Shown here piece by piece: positions 1 to 11,500 of a DNA stretch of 64,000 nucleotides (positions are counted from its first letter, which is position 1; each line of letters starts with the position of its first letter). The position numbers and the translations under genes are program-made. The stretch comes from Rotaria sp. Silwood1 (lineage: Eukaryota > Rotifera > Eurotatoria > Philodinida > Philodinidae): positions 57,503 to 121,502 of the forward strand of contig CAJNOP010000645.1 in the NCBI GenBank assembly GCA_905250075.1, given 5' to 3'. Below the pieces are notes generated by a model that did not search any database, was not told the origin of the DNA, and saw nothing but the letters and a program-made list of their open reading frames with translations.

Positions 1-830
1 GAAAGTGAAATTTACTTCATATTCGTGCGAAAGGAATTTTTGAGACTAACAAGGTTTTAAAAGCGAAACTTTCTCTTAATCTATTCCACAAATACCTCTA
101 AGTTTCTAAACTATTATTAGCCCATTTCGAGAGCATTGATGAAAAGAGGTCGTTATTGTTGTGGGATACGATCTATAAAAAATGTTGAAGTATATAGAAT
201 GCGGGTATGACTCGAGAGGAATAGTTTACACCGACACTTGATCGTGAATAATATAAATTACGAACGTGTATGGTTGCATCCGACGTAGTAAGCAATCGTA
301 TTTACGTATGCTCCTTCTCATTTAAGAGGGAGAGATATCCTCTCCCACAATAAACAGATGAAATCCGTTTTTTTATTTGTAAAAATACTGTGCGTTTCAG
401 GTCGTACTCGCATTGATGTAGAAAAAAATAACAATTGTTTATTTTAGAATTAAATACTTTTAACATGCTGTTTGATATAATCAAAAGCAAATGTAAAAAC
501 CATTTAGTTTGAAATAAATAGAATTATTTTTCTTATTTTGATCAAATAAAATAACAAATCACATTGTCAGTATTTATTTTACAATAAATACTCAGCATTC
601 GATGTATTGTTCGACTTCATATAAAAAAAAGAATATAATATGATTTATTTCGAAATCAATATTTATTGTTTGATATGTGATTCGATTTACTCTACATAAC
701 AAAAATAACATTATTTATTGACAGAAAAAAACACTTACCTTTCTATTTCTTGGTTTGATAATAGTAACTTTTTATTTCTTTTTCCAGCACTCTTTAGATT
801 TATTACCAATATAAGCACTGAGTAAGCTTG
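1..830. other. No gene seen
   Basis: AT-rich sequence without a convincing open frame on either strand. A T-rich tract ending in CCAG near 787 followed by GTAAGC near 821 could bound a tiny exon, but its phase does not fit the exon starting at 1200, so it is not called. Confidence 0.5.
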
Positions 831-903
831 AGGGTGTGAGTGTAAGGTGTGAGTCTTCTCTTCAGCTAAACGAACATTCACACCCACACCCACACCCACA
901 CCC
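831..903. repeat. Telomere-like foldback, copy 1
   Basis: The G-rich arm (GGGTGTGAGTGTAAGGTGTG) is followed by about 20 bp of centre and then four CACACCC-type units. The arms are imperfect inverted repeats of a TGTGGG-like hexamer. The centre (TTCAGCTAAACGAACATTCA) resembles that of the copy at 52947-53040. Confidence 0.8.
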
Positions 904-932
904 TTAAACCAAATAAACTACATATTGACATT

Positions 933-1121
933 GGTGGGTGGCGGGTGTGGGTGGGTGTGGGTAGGTTTAGTTGGGAACCTTCCTTCACCCATCCACACTC
1001 CCACCCACCCCCACCCCCACCCCACACCCACACCCACATCCACCCACACCCACACCATCACACACCCATACTCACACCCACACCCACACTCACACCCACA
1101 CCCACACACTCACACCCACCC
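933..1121. repeat. Telomere-like foldback, copy 2 (long C-rich arm)
   Basis: About 40 bp of GGTGGGTGGCGGGTGTGGG-type sequence is followed by a short centre (TTTAGTTGGGAACCTTCC) and about 130 bp of CACCCA/CACACCC units. Open frames here encode only His-Pro-Thr or Val-Gly-Trp repeats and are artefacts of the repeat. It lies just upstream of the exon at 1200, possibly inside that gene's intron. Confidence 0.85.
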
Positions 1122-1199
1122 TAAATGAAGTGATGTTTCGCTTCGGAAATGTTTATTTGTTGAAGGTGAATTTGAGTAATGTTGCTTTTGTTTTTGTAG

Positions 1200-1604
1200 C
1201 CTCGATGTCACGTTGAGTTGATTCCGGACTCGTATGATGATATTTTGAATGTTAATACGGAATCATGGGAACAAATCAATCGTGGTATGAAATATTATGC
1301 TCCTATCTTGAATAATACGACGGCTGTCCGGTACCACCTTCTACTGATTATTTTATGTCGATATCATAATTGTCGTCAATGCGGTATCAATTACAATGCT
1401 CCTCAGGTATTGATCATCTCATTGATGGTAGAACGTTTTGCCTCATCGTTTTTTTTGCAGCTGAATTTCAGTATCAACATCGATCAGAACGAAACAAGTT
1501 TCACATCGACATACGTGCACCAAATTGACGATGGTCTCGACGGAGCCGTACAATTTATGCAGTCGTGTGGTTTAGATGGAAATCAATGGATGGACAACGA
1601 ATAA
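1200..1604 (+). CDS. 3' part of an unidentified gene (two exons)
   Basis: I do not recognise this protein. An acceptor (TTTTTGTAG) precedes position 1200. From there an open frame runs through exon 1200-1405 (begins PRCHVELIPDSYDDIL), a 55-bp GT-AG intron (1406-1460, acceptor TTTTTTTTGCAG) and exon 1461-1604, ending MDNE-stop. Removing the intron keeps the frame. The spliced product has about 116 residues and a small Cys cluster (CRYHNCRQCG). AATAAA at about 1678 is a likely poly(A) signal. The 5' exons are not visible; two telomere-like foldbacks sit directly upstream, so the gene is either split by them in an intron or truncated. It could be a decaying fragment. Confidence 0.4.
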   Translation, partial: PRCHVELIPDSYDDILNVNTESWEQINRGMKYYAPILNNTTAVRYHLLLIILCRYHNCRQCGINYNAPQVLIISLMVERFASSFFLQLNFSINIDQNETSFTSTYVHQIDDGLDGAVQFMQSCGLDGNQWMDNE

Positions 1605-2249
1605 AATGAAGCTATGAACACGTGCTTTTCATAGGAAAAATATAGCGATCGCTCAAATGTTACTTCTATTACATTGAATAAAGCTTTCTTTCATGAACAT
1701 ATCGAAAGGCTGAATGCTACTGTAATCTCGACTAAAGTGGAGGTCAGCTGCAGCGTCTGAGTAACAGTCTTATGATAAAGATTTGACTGGGAACGAGTGG
1801 CATCCGCTTGAAGGTTGAGCATAATCAATTATAACACAAAGACAGTGCGTGTAACTGATCCTCCTCTTGTCAAGTTCACAAGTGTCCTTTGGTCAAATAG
1901 CTCTCTGTTAACATGTTAGTAGATTGACAACTATACAGAGCACGCAACTCCTCAGATAGCAGGTAGCACTCGACATCGAAAGTATCATGAGCACTGATCA
2001 CACTACAGATTAAAGCATGCATTCAGCGCCGAACATTTGCCATAGAAGATTGTATTCCAAACGTCCATAAATACAGGATCTCTTCCACTGCCGTGTATCG
2101 ACTAGAACCAATGCTTGATAGTAAATCCACTCTGATTGTAATTTCATTGGGCACAAGTATTTACACTACCAGTAGTCCCGGCTTGTACCCAACGGGAACT
2201 ATCACAAATACGATATACTGCTCCAATGAACATTTATACATTCGATACG
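1605..2249. other. Intergenic, nothing recognised
   Basis: Apart from the probable AATAAA at about 1678, no open frame, RNA gene or clear repeat was seen. Base composition rises toward the GC-rich repeat that follows. Confidence 0.4.
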
Positions 2250-2700
2250 CCTAAGAGAAATTCCTCGAGAGACGCCATCTCACTAGGGAGGAGTACCAGC
2301 TTGCGCACTCTAGGCCTCAAAATCGAAAAAAAGATTCCAGCCAGCGAAGACACCATTTGAGATACGCATCTCTCCGTGCAGAAGTGACAGGACATGCGGC
2401 GTCTCCTCTGGAAATGGGACATCTTCCTAGGGATATGTATCTCCGAGGGTATCCTAGGCCTAAAAATCGTAAAAACGTTTTCCATCGGGAGAAGCTAGAG
2501 ATGCGAGCACGGCAGATGCCGCATCTCTCCGCAGAGAAGTGCCTGGAGATGCCGCGTCTCTTACAGAGATGCCGTATCACCACGGGGAGACGTATCTCCC
2601 GGTCGACCCTTAGCTCCAAAAAAATGGAAAAACATTTTCATGGGGAGAAGCTGGAGATGCCACCACTGGAGATCCCGCATCTCTCCTTAGAGAAGAGACG
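2250..2700. repeat. GC-rich degenerate minisatellite, ~145-155 bp unit
   Basis: Related units begin near 2307 (ACTCTAGGCCTCAAAATCG), 2451 (ATCCTAGGCCTAAAAATCG) and 2606 (ACCCTTAGCTCCAAAAAAA), with part of an earlier unit from about 2250. Each unit is full of short dyads built on GAGATGC/GCATCTC. GC content is far above the flanks. The overlapping open frames on both strands follow the repeat and are probably not genes. Confidence 0.65.
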
Positions 2701-2869
2701 TTAGAATCATAGCTCAGAGATAGTTGTTATTTAACTTTTTTTTGGCATATCCAACTTCTTCACAGGCTTCTCCAGCTTCTCCGATATTCTGGATATGTGA
2801 CACTGCTGTGCAGAACTGACAGTTTTATGGTCAAAATATTAAACACTATGTCCCGAAATGTTAGTAGTA

Positions 2870-3150
2870 TAAATTGTCTTGCATATATCTCTGCACAAAC
2901 AAATGATAAAACTTTGGTTTTTTTCAAAAGATGTGTCTTGAAAAGTACTACAAAAATTGTAAAAACAAATCCCTATTCATCTATACTGATGATTTCTTTC
3001 GCACTCGAAGTGAAAAAAGTACATAGCAGTGCTACTTTTCATCTAATAAAAATGATCGAAGGACTTTCATATTTTGCATATATCTCGACTCGAGAAAGTG
3101 ATAGCACCTTGATTTTTCTTTCAAAAGATGCAGCGTGAAAAGCTCAACAA
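2870..3150 (+). repeat. Two units of a dispersed repeat (GCATATATCTC family)
   Basis: Two diverged units start with GCATATATCTC near 2882 and 3078, about 196 bp apart. Each is followed by a stretch containing TTCAAAAGATG and a GAAAA-CTAC-like segment. The same two-unit, ~200-bp layout forms the arms of the foldback at 48613-49482, so this is probably a single arm or remnant of that element. Confidence 0.5.
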
Positions 3151-3588
3151 AAGCTGGATAAACAAATTTCTATCGCGAACAAAAAATATTCTACACATGT
3201 TAATTATCACTTTGCCTTTTTTTGTGTCATATCTTTACGTAGAAATAAAGTTTGCTGTGTCTATTGTATTTTATATTCAAGAGCTTTTCGTATGAAACAG
3301 ATGTATACAGATAGTACCCGATCTGTGCTACAAGAATATATAATCAAATTGAGTTAAGATTGTGTAGTCTAAATGCACTACTCAAAACAAAAAAGTGATG
3401 CGAGACTTATGACGTCCACTGTACTTTTTATTGGTCGTAAGAAGTGTATAATGTCGTGATATACTGTGCAGCTCCAAAGATTTTCTCGCTTTGGTATTTT
3501 GTAGTTTTTATTGCAAGACCTTTTTAATTTATTAACTTCTTATATATAGAAAAAAAGCTCAAAACGTGCTACATCTGACGGTATATTT

Positions 3589-3688
3589 NNNNNNNNNNNN
3601 NNNNNNNNNNNNNNNNNNNNNNNNNNNNNNNNNNNNNNNNNNNNNNNNNNNNNNNNNNNNNNNNNNNNNNNNNNNNNNNNNNNNNNNN
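3589..3688. other. Assembly gap (100 N)
   Basis: Exactly 100 N, so the true size is unknown. AT-rich non-coding sequence lies on both sides. Confidence 0.99.
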
Positions 3689-4369
3689 TAGTAAATTATT
3701 TATACAATCGAAATATTAGTATTAGATATAATCTAATGTATAATTTACTATACTAATGCTGAAGTCAACATTAAAAAATATATAAATTGATAAAAATAAC
3801 GATTTCACACTCATTCAAAACTGAAGATCTAATATCATCTAACTAATTTCTATTGGGTAAGGAATATCTCTCTACTTCATAAACGAATTACTCGTTGACA
3901 ATAACGACTATACAGTATAGTACTATCTGAATGTCTCTCTATCCGTATAGCTAAATATTAGATGAAATGAAAACATACTGTATAAAGTAGGAAGTATTCA
4001 TCCTTTTACTGCTATAAACTGATTACTTTATGTAAGACAAAGCTCATATATATCAAATACGAGATACCTATCTGATGTTAAGAATTGAGTACTTAATGGA
4101 AAAAGAATGCAGATATACATACATGCATACAAAATAGACAGGCTATGTCTGCTGCCGTTACAGATATTATTACTGAAGAGTAATATCTCTGTGTTCAAAT
4201 CTATACTTGATCGAAGAAAAAACGTCGAACATAGTTTTAAATAAGAGGTATATTTGTTTTATTCCTTTCAATTGAGTGTCAGAAAAAAAAAATTTGTAAA
4301 GGAATAAATGTGTCTGATACTGATAAAAATTACATTTTTTTAAACAGACGACATCTGTTTTCTCTTGGT
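3689..4369. other. AT-rich intergenic, nothing recognised
   Basis: No credible gene. The sequence grades into the minisatellite at about 4370. Confidence 0.4.
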
Positions 4370-5095
4370 ATGAACAGATATAGAAACAGATATTGTTTGT
4401 CTTATTTGTCGATAACAATAATATAGAAAATGCTAACTTCTTACCTCTTATTTTTCTATATTGCTGATATGACAAATCTTAAGTTTTATTTCTTATATTT
4501 CTATATTGGATATATAGAAAATCCTATTTTTTATTTTTCTATATTGGTTATATAGAAAATCTTAATTTTTATTTCTTATTCTTCTATATTGATGACATAG
4601 AAACAGTTAGTTTTGTGTCTTATCTGTTTATAGTAGTAATATAGAAAATGCTGATTTTCACATCTTATTATTCTACATTGGTGATATGAGAATCTTATTT
4701 TTTTTATTTTTCTACATTGGTAACAAAGATAACTATTTGTTTTATTTCTCATTTTTGCATATTGCTGATATAGAAAATATTTTTTATTTTTCAATTTTTC
4801 TATATTAATAGTAAAGAAAATCTTAATTTGTATTTCTTATTTTTCTATATTGATGATATAGAAACAGTTAGTTTTGTGTCTTACTCGTCTATAATAATAA
4901 TAATATAGAAAATGCTAATTTTTCTTTCTTATTTTTCTATATTAGTAGTACAAAAAGTCGCATTTTTTTTCTTACTTTTCCATATTAATAATGCGGATGA
5001 TCATATTCTTTAGTTTTTTTGTTTTTTCTATATTGGTAATGTAGAAAATCTCAACTTTTGTTTTTTATTTCTCTTTGTTAACGGTATAGAGAGTA
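4370..5095. repeat. AT-rich minisatellite, ~50-60 bp unit, about 12 units
   Basis: Degenerate units follow the pattern TTATTTTTCTATATTGNTGATATAGAAAATNNTAAT. Each has a dyad (TTTCTATATT / GATATAGAAA), so each could form a hairpin. Some units carry a shared variant (CAGTTAGTTTTGTGTCTTA at 4604 and 4865), a sign of higher-order duplication. Minus-strand open frames across it are repeat translations. Confidence 0.7.
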
Positions 5096-5504
5096 AAATT
5101 TTTTATGCATAAGTTTTTGTGACTATTATGCTATGAATTTTATTATGTAATGATAACTGCCGGTGTAGGCACCTATGCATCGGGTTCAGTAAGTAAAAAG
5201 ATCTGGGCTATGTGAAGTTAAGTTGAACTATAGCTGCCAGGGAAGGTGAAACATGACGAGAATGTATGTTTTTAAAGAAATCAGTTAAAACCTTACTGTA
5301 CGATTTTTTTATAATCATACAATATTTTAGTGTTGGAGCATCTAAGAAACTTGCTAGAAGAATTGACATCAGATTTCAAAGACGACAATTTTTTATATGA
5401 TTTTTTGTATCATCTTGTATGAACACATACGATTTTTGAGTAACATCGAATAGGATCATACAAGAATTCATAACTGATCCTACTATGTGATTTTTCGACC
5501 TGGG

Positions 5505-5720
5505 TATGGTCGACACATGTAGCTCAACTTACGACTAACTTACGACCATATACAGTCGTATACTACACTCGTGCACGGCAGTCGTTTATTTCAACGTATA
5601 CGTTGATTGTATTTGAACGTATGGCACCGTATACGTTCATCGTATACGATCGTCGTGTACGATGACCGTTTCTAGACGTATTTCGTCGTATACGACCGTT
5701 TACGATAGTGCTTTTTTGAC
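5505..5720. repeat. Palindrome-rich repeat bounded by GACCTGGGT
   Basis: The direct repeat TTTTTCGACCTGGGTATGGTCG near 5490 recurs as TTTTTTGACCTGGGTGTGTTCG near 5712. Between them is a run of GTATACG palindromes (near 5596, 5629, 5641 and 5689) and related CGT/ACG words. The right boundary coincides with the truncated 5' edge of the vWA fragment, so this probably is or ends a mobile repeat. Confidence 0.5.
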
Positions 5721-6224
5721 CTGGGTGTGTTCGCCAAAGGCATTAGCACCCAAATCACCATGAAGGAGCTGCAAAGAATTGCCTCTGAACCCCATGATGT
5801 CGTTCAACTTTCAAACTATCACCAGCTGACCCAAGTGATCAACACCGTCACTAGACAAGCTTGTGATTTCCCTGCATTTATTCAACCTGAGATACTTGTC
5901 AATAGTGAAGTCGATGCAAACACGTATCAGTATTATCAGATCAATACAAATAAAATCGCTAGTAAGAGTGGCTACGTTGTGATTAATGCAAAAGTTATTA
6001 AGCGTGTTACTCGAGTTTTCACCTCGACGAAGCATGAAAATCCGAAGCTAGACAAGGATCCAGAAACAAGATTGTCAGCAACACAGAGAGGTAATCAAAG
6101 CATTTACATGGAAATCAACCCGGGCACGCACAAGTTCTTCTTCAGTATTTTTGAAGTTCAAGAGGTTAATGAATACGAGTTTATAGCTCACATCTATACA
6201 ATAGATGGAAATAAAATAGGCTAG
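5709..6224 (+). pseudogene. 5'-truncated von Willebrand A-domain protein fragment
   Basis: The open frame has an in-frame stop at 5706 and ends with a stop at 6224. Its first ~45 residues match the C-terminal end of a vWA domain (GISTQITMKELQRIASEP, then VINTVTRQAC). The MIDAS-bearing first half of the domain is absent and no upstream exon encodes it. About 120 residues of unrecognised sequence follow (QINTNKIASKSGYVVINA, NPGTHKFFFSIFEVQ, YEFIAHIYTIDG). There is no good ATG at the 5' edge; the first possible methionine is in TMKEL. AATAAA at about 6266 suits a 3' end. GC content is higher than the surroundings. It could be a living 3' exon spliced from afar, but the join to the palindromic repeat argues for a fragment. 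Confidence 0.6.
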
Positions 6225-7364
6225 TTATTAGTGCTATTTATATATTCAACTTCATCTCTCTAATGAATAAAGATTCTTTATTGAAAAGCATTCTTGCTTC
6301 ATAGCCTATGAAAAAGCTATATAATTTTAATAAATGCCGCAGTACAGGACGTTGACCAAAGAATCACTCAGTTTTCGATGTTGGCAGACTTTTAGCAGAA
6401 TACCACGGTTCACAGTATAAGAGCACTCGTATGTGAGAGTGAAGAAATTCATGATGATAGGTAGATATCTTGCTTTTCTGGCATCTTAAAACAACTACAT
6501 CGAATATTTAAATAAATTACTTCACTTTTGCATTTGATCATGCTGTATTATGGCTCTATCTTTTAGATTCATTGAAGTAATTCTGGTGGTTTGTAGCAGT
6601 TGTTTTCGAGGTTGTGATCGACTTCCCAAAAATTTCATTCATTGGATGATGAAAACATTGTATGTCTCAAGACTGGGCTAGGCTACGATTTTTCAGATTT
6701 TAAATCAAATCTCAGAGAAATAAAGAGTAGGAGTTTCTCGGGTGATTCGGATTTCAAATTTAAGAATTCATTTGGTGCTTGTTCTTTTTCATTTATTTTG
6801 CATTACCAAAACATGATTCTCGACTCAAATTCACTTGTTTAGTATCCTATATTTACTGACGAAAGAATTTTCAAAAACTTTTCTAGTAGAAAAAGTAATA
6901 ACAAAAGTGGCAAAACTTATATTTAGTTGATTTAGATTATCATATTTGAGATAATACGGATCTGTGAGCCGATCTAGGTGGAGTAAATCGAGTCACGCCT
7001 GCAGCAGAAATCACTACAGTTTTATTTCTTCATATCTTAATGCATTTTTTTATCAATTCTTATACAATAAAAGAATACACCATTTAATAGTCTAAAAAGT
7101 CCTCTATTGGACCTATATATATTCCAGTGAAATTTTCCACAGTAAAGTATTGCGTCCCATGAGTCAGATATATCTACTCATACTTGTGTTGGGACATGGT
7201 AAGGTAAGGAAAAATACAAACTTCGGTTGCCAAGTGACATAAAAGACACTCATTATTATTTGGTCTCTATCAGTAAAAAAATAGAGTAAAACACTCAGAA
7301 AACTATTATTAAAATTATAAATCTAACAAGCTCTGCGGTTTCTGAAAGTTTTGTAGGATTTAGA
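6225..7364. other. Intergenic, nothing recognised
   Basis: Contains a poly(A) signal for the preceding fragment near 6266. The short open frame near 6642-6842 looks like chance. Confidence 0.4.
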
Positions 7365-7428
7365 GGATGTGGGTGTGAGTATGGCTGTTTTTTTTCTCAA
7401 TAAAAGATCCTAATTCACACCCACATCC
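7365..7428. repeat. Telomere-like foldback, copy 3
   Basis: GGATGTGGGTGTGAGT and TTCACACCCACATCC are near-perfect inverted arms around a ~34-bp T-rich centre. It bounds the left side of the tandem array at 7429-8025. Confidence 0.85.
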
Positions 7429-8025
7429 TTCATTAAGTGTTTCGCGACGATGCAATGATATTGCAAATATTTGCTTCGAATTGAACAAAACACTTGAATA
7501 GTTTTTCTTATAATTTATACATGGAACAAATGTTGCATGACGACAAACAACACTACAACTATGTCCTTCGAATTGAAGCACATATTCGAACAGCCATTTT
7601 TTATGAAGTATTTTTCGATCAAAGGTTCCTCGATGTTATAATCAAACAAAAATATATGACAATTGCTTCGTACGAATTATTCCCTGATCGTATGTTCCTT
7701 CATGATACAATCATATTCAAATATTTGGTTAATTAGCACTGAGTGAAATACTTCAACAGTAGTTTAGTATGAATCATTTGTTGAACAAGAGCTCTTTGAT
7801 GATATGATCAACTACTAATATACGTCTCCAATTTAACAAAATGTTTAAATAGCTGTATAGTCCAAGTTATTCTTCAATCAAATATTACTTAGCTATGGAA
7901 TCAAACCCAAATATTTGCTTTAAATGGATCAAAATACGTGAATGCTTGTTTCCTATGAGTTATTCCGTTGTCGTGTGTTCTTCAATGATATAAGCAACTA
8001 TAAATATTGTCTTCGAATTGAAGCA
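7429..8025. repeat. Degenerate tandem array between two foldbacks
   Basis: Diverged units share CTTCGAATTGAA (near 7470, 7566 and 8011), TTCCTYSATGATAYAATCA-like and AACAAATRTT-like words. Open frames inside are short and interrupted. A telomere-like foldback abuts each end exactly where the repetition stops. Confidence 0.5.
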
Positions 8026-8085
8026 GGGTGTGAATGTGAATGTGGGTATGAGTGTAAATATTGTTTTCATCCCTCACCCACACTC
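8026..8085. repeat. Telomere-like foldback, copy 4
   Basis: The G-rich arm GGGTGTGAATGTGAATGTGG is followed by a TAAATATTGTTTTCAT centre and the C-rich arm CCCTCACCCACACTC. The order is again G-rich first. Confidence 0.75.
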
Positions 8086-8571
8086 TAAACACGCATAAAC
8101 ACCCATTGTACAACAATCAATAGTGTCACCCAAATGCAGTTGTACGACGTATATGTATGATGAGCAACATTTCTTGATGCTTTTTCTATCTAAATGTCTT
8201 TGTTGAAGACAACTACTTTCACATATTTATTACTATTTATTTTCAAAATGAAACTGAAAATTTTCCTTATTACAATGAGTACTGCTATTTAAATTAAAGA
8301 AAAGAAGTTTTCAATTACACGTCATTTAGAACATAAAGAAAGATAGTCGATTCTTAGCGCCATCTATAATTCAGTTAACAAAAAAAAAGCATTGTTTTCT
8401 CTAAAGATATTAGTATTAAAAGATAAAAATGAATTAATTTTTTTATGTATTTGAAATTAACTAATAGAGTTCAATAATAATATTTTGATTGATTATATAA
8501 TCAACTAATTAAAATAAAGTTGATATTTCACGTGAGATTATATCATCTTATTAATTATTTCATTTCAATCA
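8086..8571. other. Upstream region of the FBXW8-like gene
   Basis: AT-rich and without other genes. The last 150 bp probably hold the 5' leader and promoter of the next gene; no specific motif can be assigned. Confidence 0.35.
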
Positions 8572-11500
8572 ATGGAATCATTGGACAAATTTCGTCATTT
8601 CTGGCAAGAAGAAATCTCAAAAGAGAAATCTAATCAATCAAATTCTGTCAATGATATTCCACAAAGTCCAACTGGTGATCTCTGTCGATTAGGTACAAAA
8701 TCTAAACATTCAATTGATTGTCAAACATCGATTCCACCACCATCTCAATCAATTCGTCCATCGTATTCAATAACTAATAATGCATCATTTACAATTGGTA
8801 TTCGAACATTTATTGCTTCAAATTCTTCTTCGTCCACAAAATTATCATTAATTGAACCACCACCACTTAAAAAATTAAAAACATCAAATTTAACATTAAT
8901 TGATGAATTAATACGAGATATTGATGAATCAACAGACATACCATTTTTTAATATATCATTACCACGTGAAATAGCATTACATATATTTAATTATTTATCA
9001 ATTAAAGATTTATATTCATGTTTACAAGTATGTAAATCATGGTATTCATTATCATGTGATGATATATTATGGTATAATTTATATAAACGATTAAAATTTG
9101 ATAAAATAAATAAAAATTCTGATTATACTTGGAAAAATCATGTTAAAGAAGCTATTTTATCAAATCAAAAATTAATACAAAATTTTAAAAATCATCAATG
9201 TCGTACAACTAAATTAACTAATCGTCTTGGTATTGTTTTAACATGTGCAAATAATAATCAAACAACAATTCTTGCTGGTTACTCAACTGGTATTATTCGT
9301 ACATGGTCTATTGAATCTATTCTTAATGTTAATGATAATGATGAAGATAATGAACAATTAAATACACCTGATATTATTTATGAATCAACAGATACAAATC
9401 AAGATACAGATTTATCAAGTGTTAAATCAGTAGGATTTTTAAAAAATGATATTTATGCTATACATGATAATGGTCTATTAGAAGTTTGGACGAAAGATAT
9501 CGGTGATAAACCTCGTTACACTCAACAATTAACATCATTACCAATTCAACATATTGCAAATGATGATAAAATATTATGTACTGCAAGTCGATCGAAATTT
9601 TGTGTATGGAATTTTAATGAGGTAAAAATATGATGACTTAGTTTCATAAAAATATATCAATCGATATTTTTATGTTCATTAGCAAGAGAATATATATAGT
9701 ATATTTTAAAACTAGAAATGGACAGGACCAAATTATTTTTTTTTGTATCGGCAACATTTTTATCTGATCAATATGCTCTTTGTTAAATTTTAGTGATTCG
9801 AATTTTGACGACGTAACTACCGGTGACATTCTGAGATGATTTCAACTCACCTATACTAAAACTTTTGAGGAAGATATTTATCCAATAAAGATGAAAAACA
9901 TCGCATTTGACAACCTGTAATTTTCTGTGAACTCTTATTCAAAATATTTAAATTTTTTCTTCAAATTCTTGCGCTTTATGTATAGAAAAGGATAATTAAT
10001 TTGATACTTCAAAATTTCTCTGAAAATGGTCATCTATTTATAGAAGTGTTAGGCAAAATAGTAGAAACAAAGATTAATATAAAAAAGAGGCTATTTCAGG
10101 TTCTGTATTTTGACATAATCTTTCAACCCTGCATATAGAATTAAATACATGGAATAAAATTTTTCGATTAGAAAGATCAGATCTTAATATATCATCCTAT
10201 GCATTTATCTTAATTATTTGATTGATAGAGCGAAGATGAACTTTTTCTAAAAGAGAAGAGTTATAGCGATTTCATATTTAAATATAAGTTATGGCATCTT
10301 GTTTAATGGCCATAATCGGAACAAAATAATACAGTTAGCAATATTTTGATCGCTCATGTCTACATACCAATTCATCTATATTTAATCTCTAGTAATAATT
10401 TCCATTGTAAACGTCTCTACAATGTGAATACTGGTTTTTTTTGTTCTAGTTCTAATCCTATACGCTCACTTGCACACATAAGAATAAAAAATTGTGAATG
10501 ATGAACACTTGAATTTTCCCTGAGATGTTCACTTTAGTAAGTTTTTATTGTATTCATATTAAATTGAATATCAATGACTTGTTAGACTTTCTATGATGAT
10601 CAACACTTAATTATATTCTATTATTATCATGAAATAAAAAAACACATATTTGAAAGGAAGTTCTTTGAAGTCTGATCTTGCTACAAATATTAAAATAAAA
10701 GTAGTTTATACCGTACTGTCTATCCTGAAGTTTTGTATTGTTTTTTTCCTCATATGTTTAGAAAGATTGATGCTAAAAGAACTTGTTCAGAAAAATAACT
10801 TTCTTATTAATAGTCAAAATTAAATGAATAATATGCATGTTCCGTTTTGTCTGAAGTGGCCTATGTGTATAATTTTCATTCTATCTTTCAATAAAGTTTC
10901 AAGATATAAATATACTATTTTTTATTAATTTAGAATGAATCAATTCCTCAATATCAAGAACTTAATTTCCTAACCGATTTAAACGAACGTATTTTATCAT
11001 TCTGTATGTCTAGTCATCATTCCGTACCAATATCAATAATTGCTGCTAATAAATCTCTATGGTGTATATCATTATCAAATCTAATACATCGTCATTCATT
11101 TTATTCAATACTTGATTCAGATTATATACAAAAAATTCCATTAGATATTCATAATGATGAACCTATAGCTATAATTGGACTTGATCGTGAAATAAAATTA
11201 TTTGATTTAGAAAGTGGTCGTTGTAATATTGTATCAACAAATTATAAAAATTTTCCAGCAAATATTCATTTAATTCGTGCTGATAAATGTCCTATAAATG
11301 AATTTATAGTTGCATTTGATAATTTTCAAATAAGTATATTTGATCGACGACAAAAAGAAGGAGCTATACAACATTTTTATAATCATTTTTCTACAATAAC
11401 AACATTACAAATGGATACATGGAAATTAGCAAGTACAGATGTATGTGGTTTTGTTCGACTTTGGTATGAGATTAAACTTAAATTATTGAATATATATATA

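Noticed and set aside
831-903. Telomere-like arrays as plain GT microsatellites
   Set aside because: Simple slippage would not give inverted arms round a centre, always in the same order, at ten places.
918-1216. Open frames rich in His-Pro-Thr (+) or Val-Gly-Trp (-)
   Set aside because: Direct translation of the CACCCA/TGGGTG repeat; all frames are open because the repeat lacks stop words.
2234-2704. Overlapping open frames on both strands
   Set aside because: They follow the GC-rich tandem repeat, and both strands are open equally well.
4170-4794. Minus-strand Tyr/Lys-rich frames
   Set aside because: Translations of the AT-rich minisatellite.
7494-7736. 80-codon + frame
   Set aside because: Lies in a degenerate tandem array; the neighbouring units have stops in the same register.
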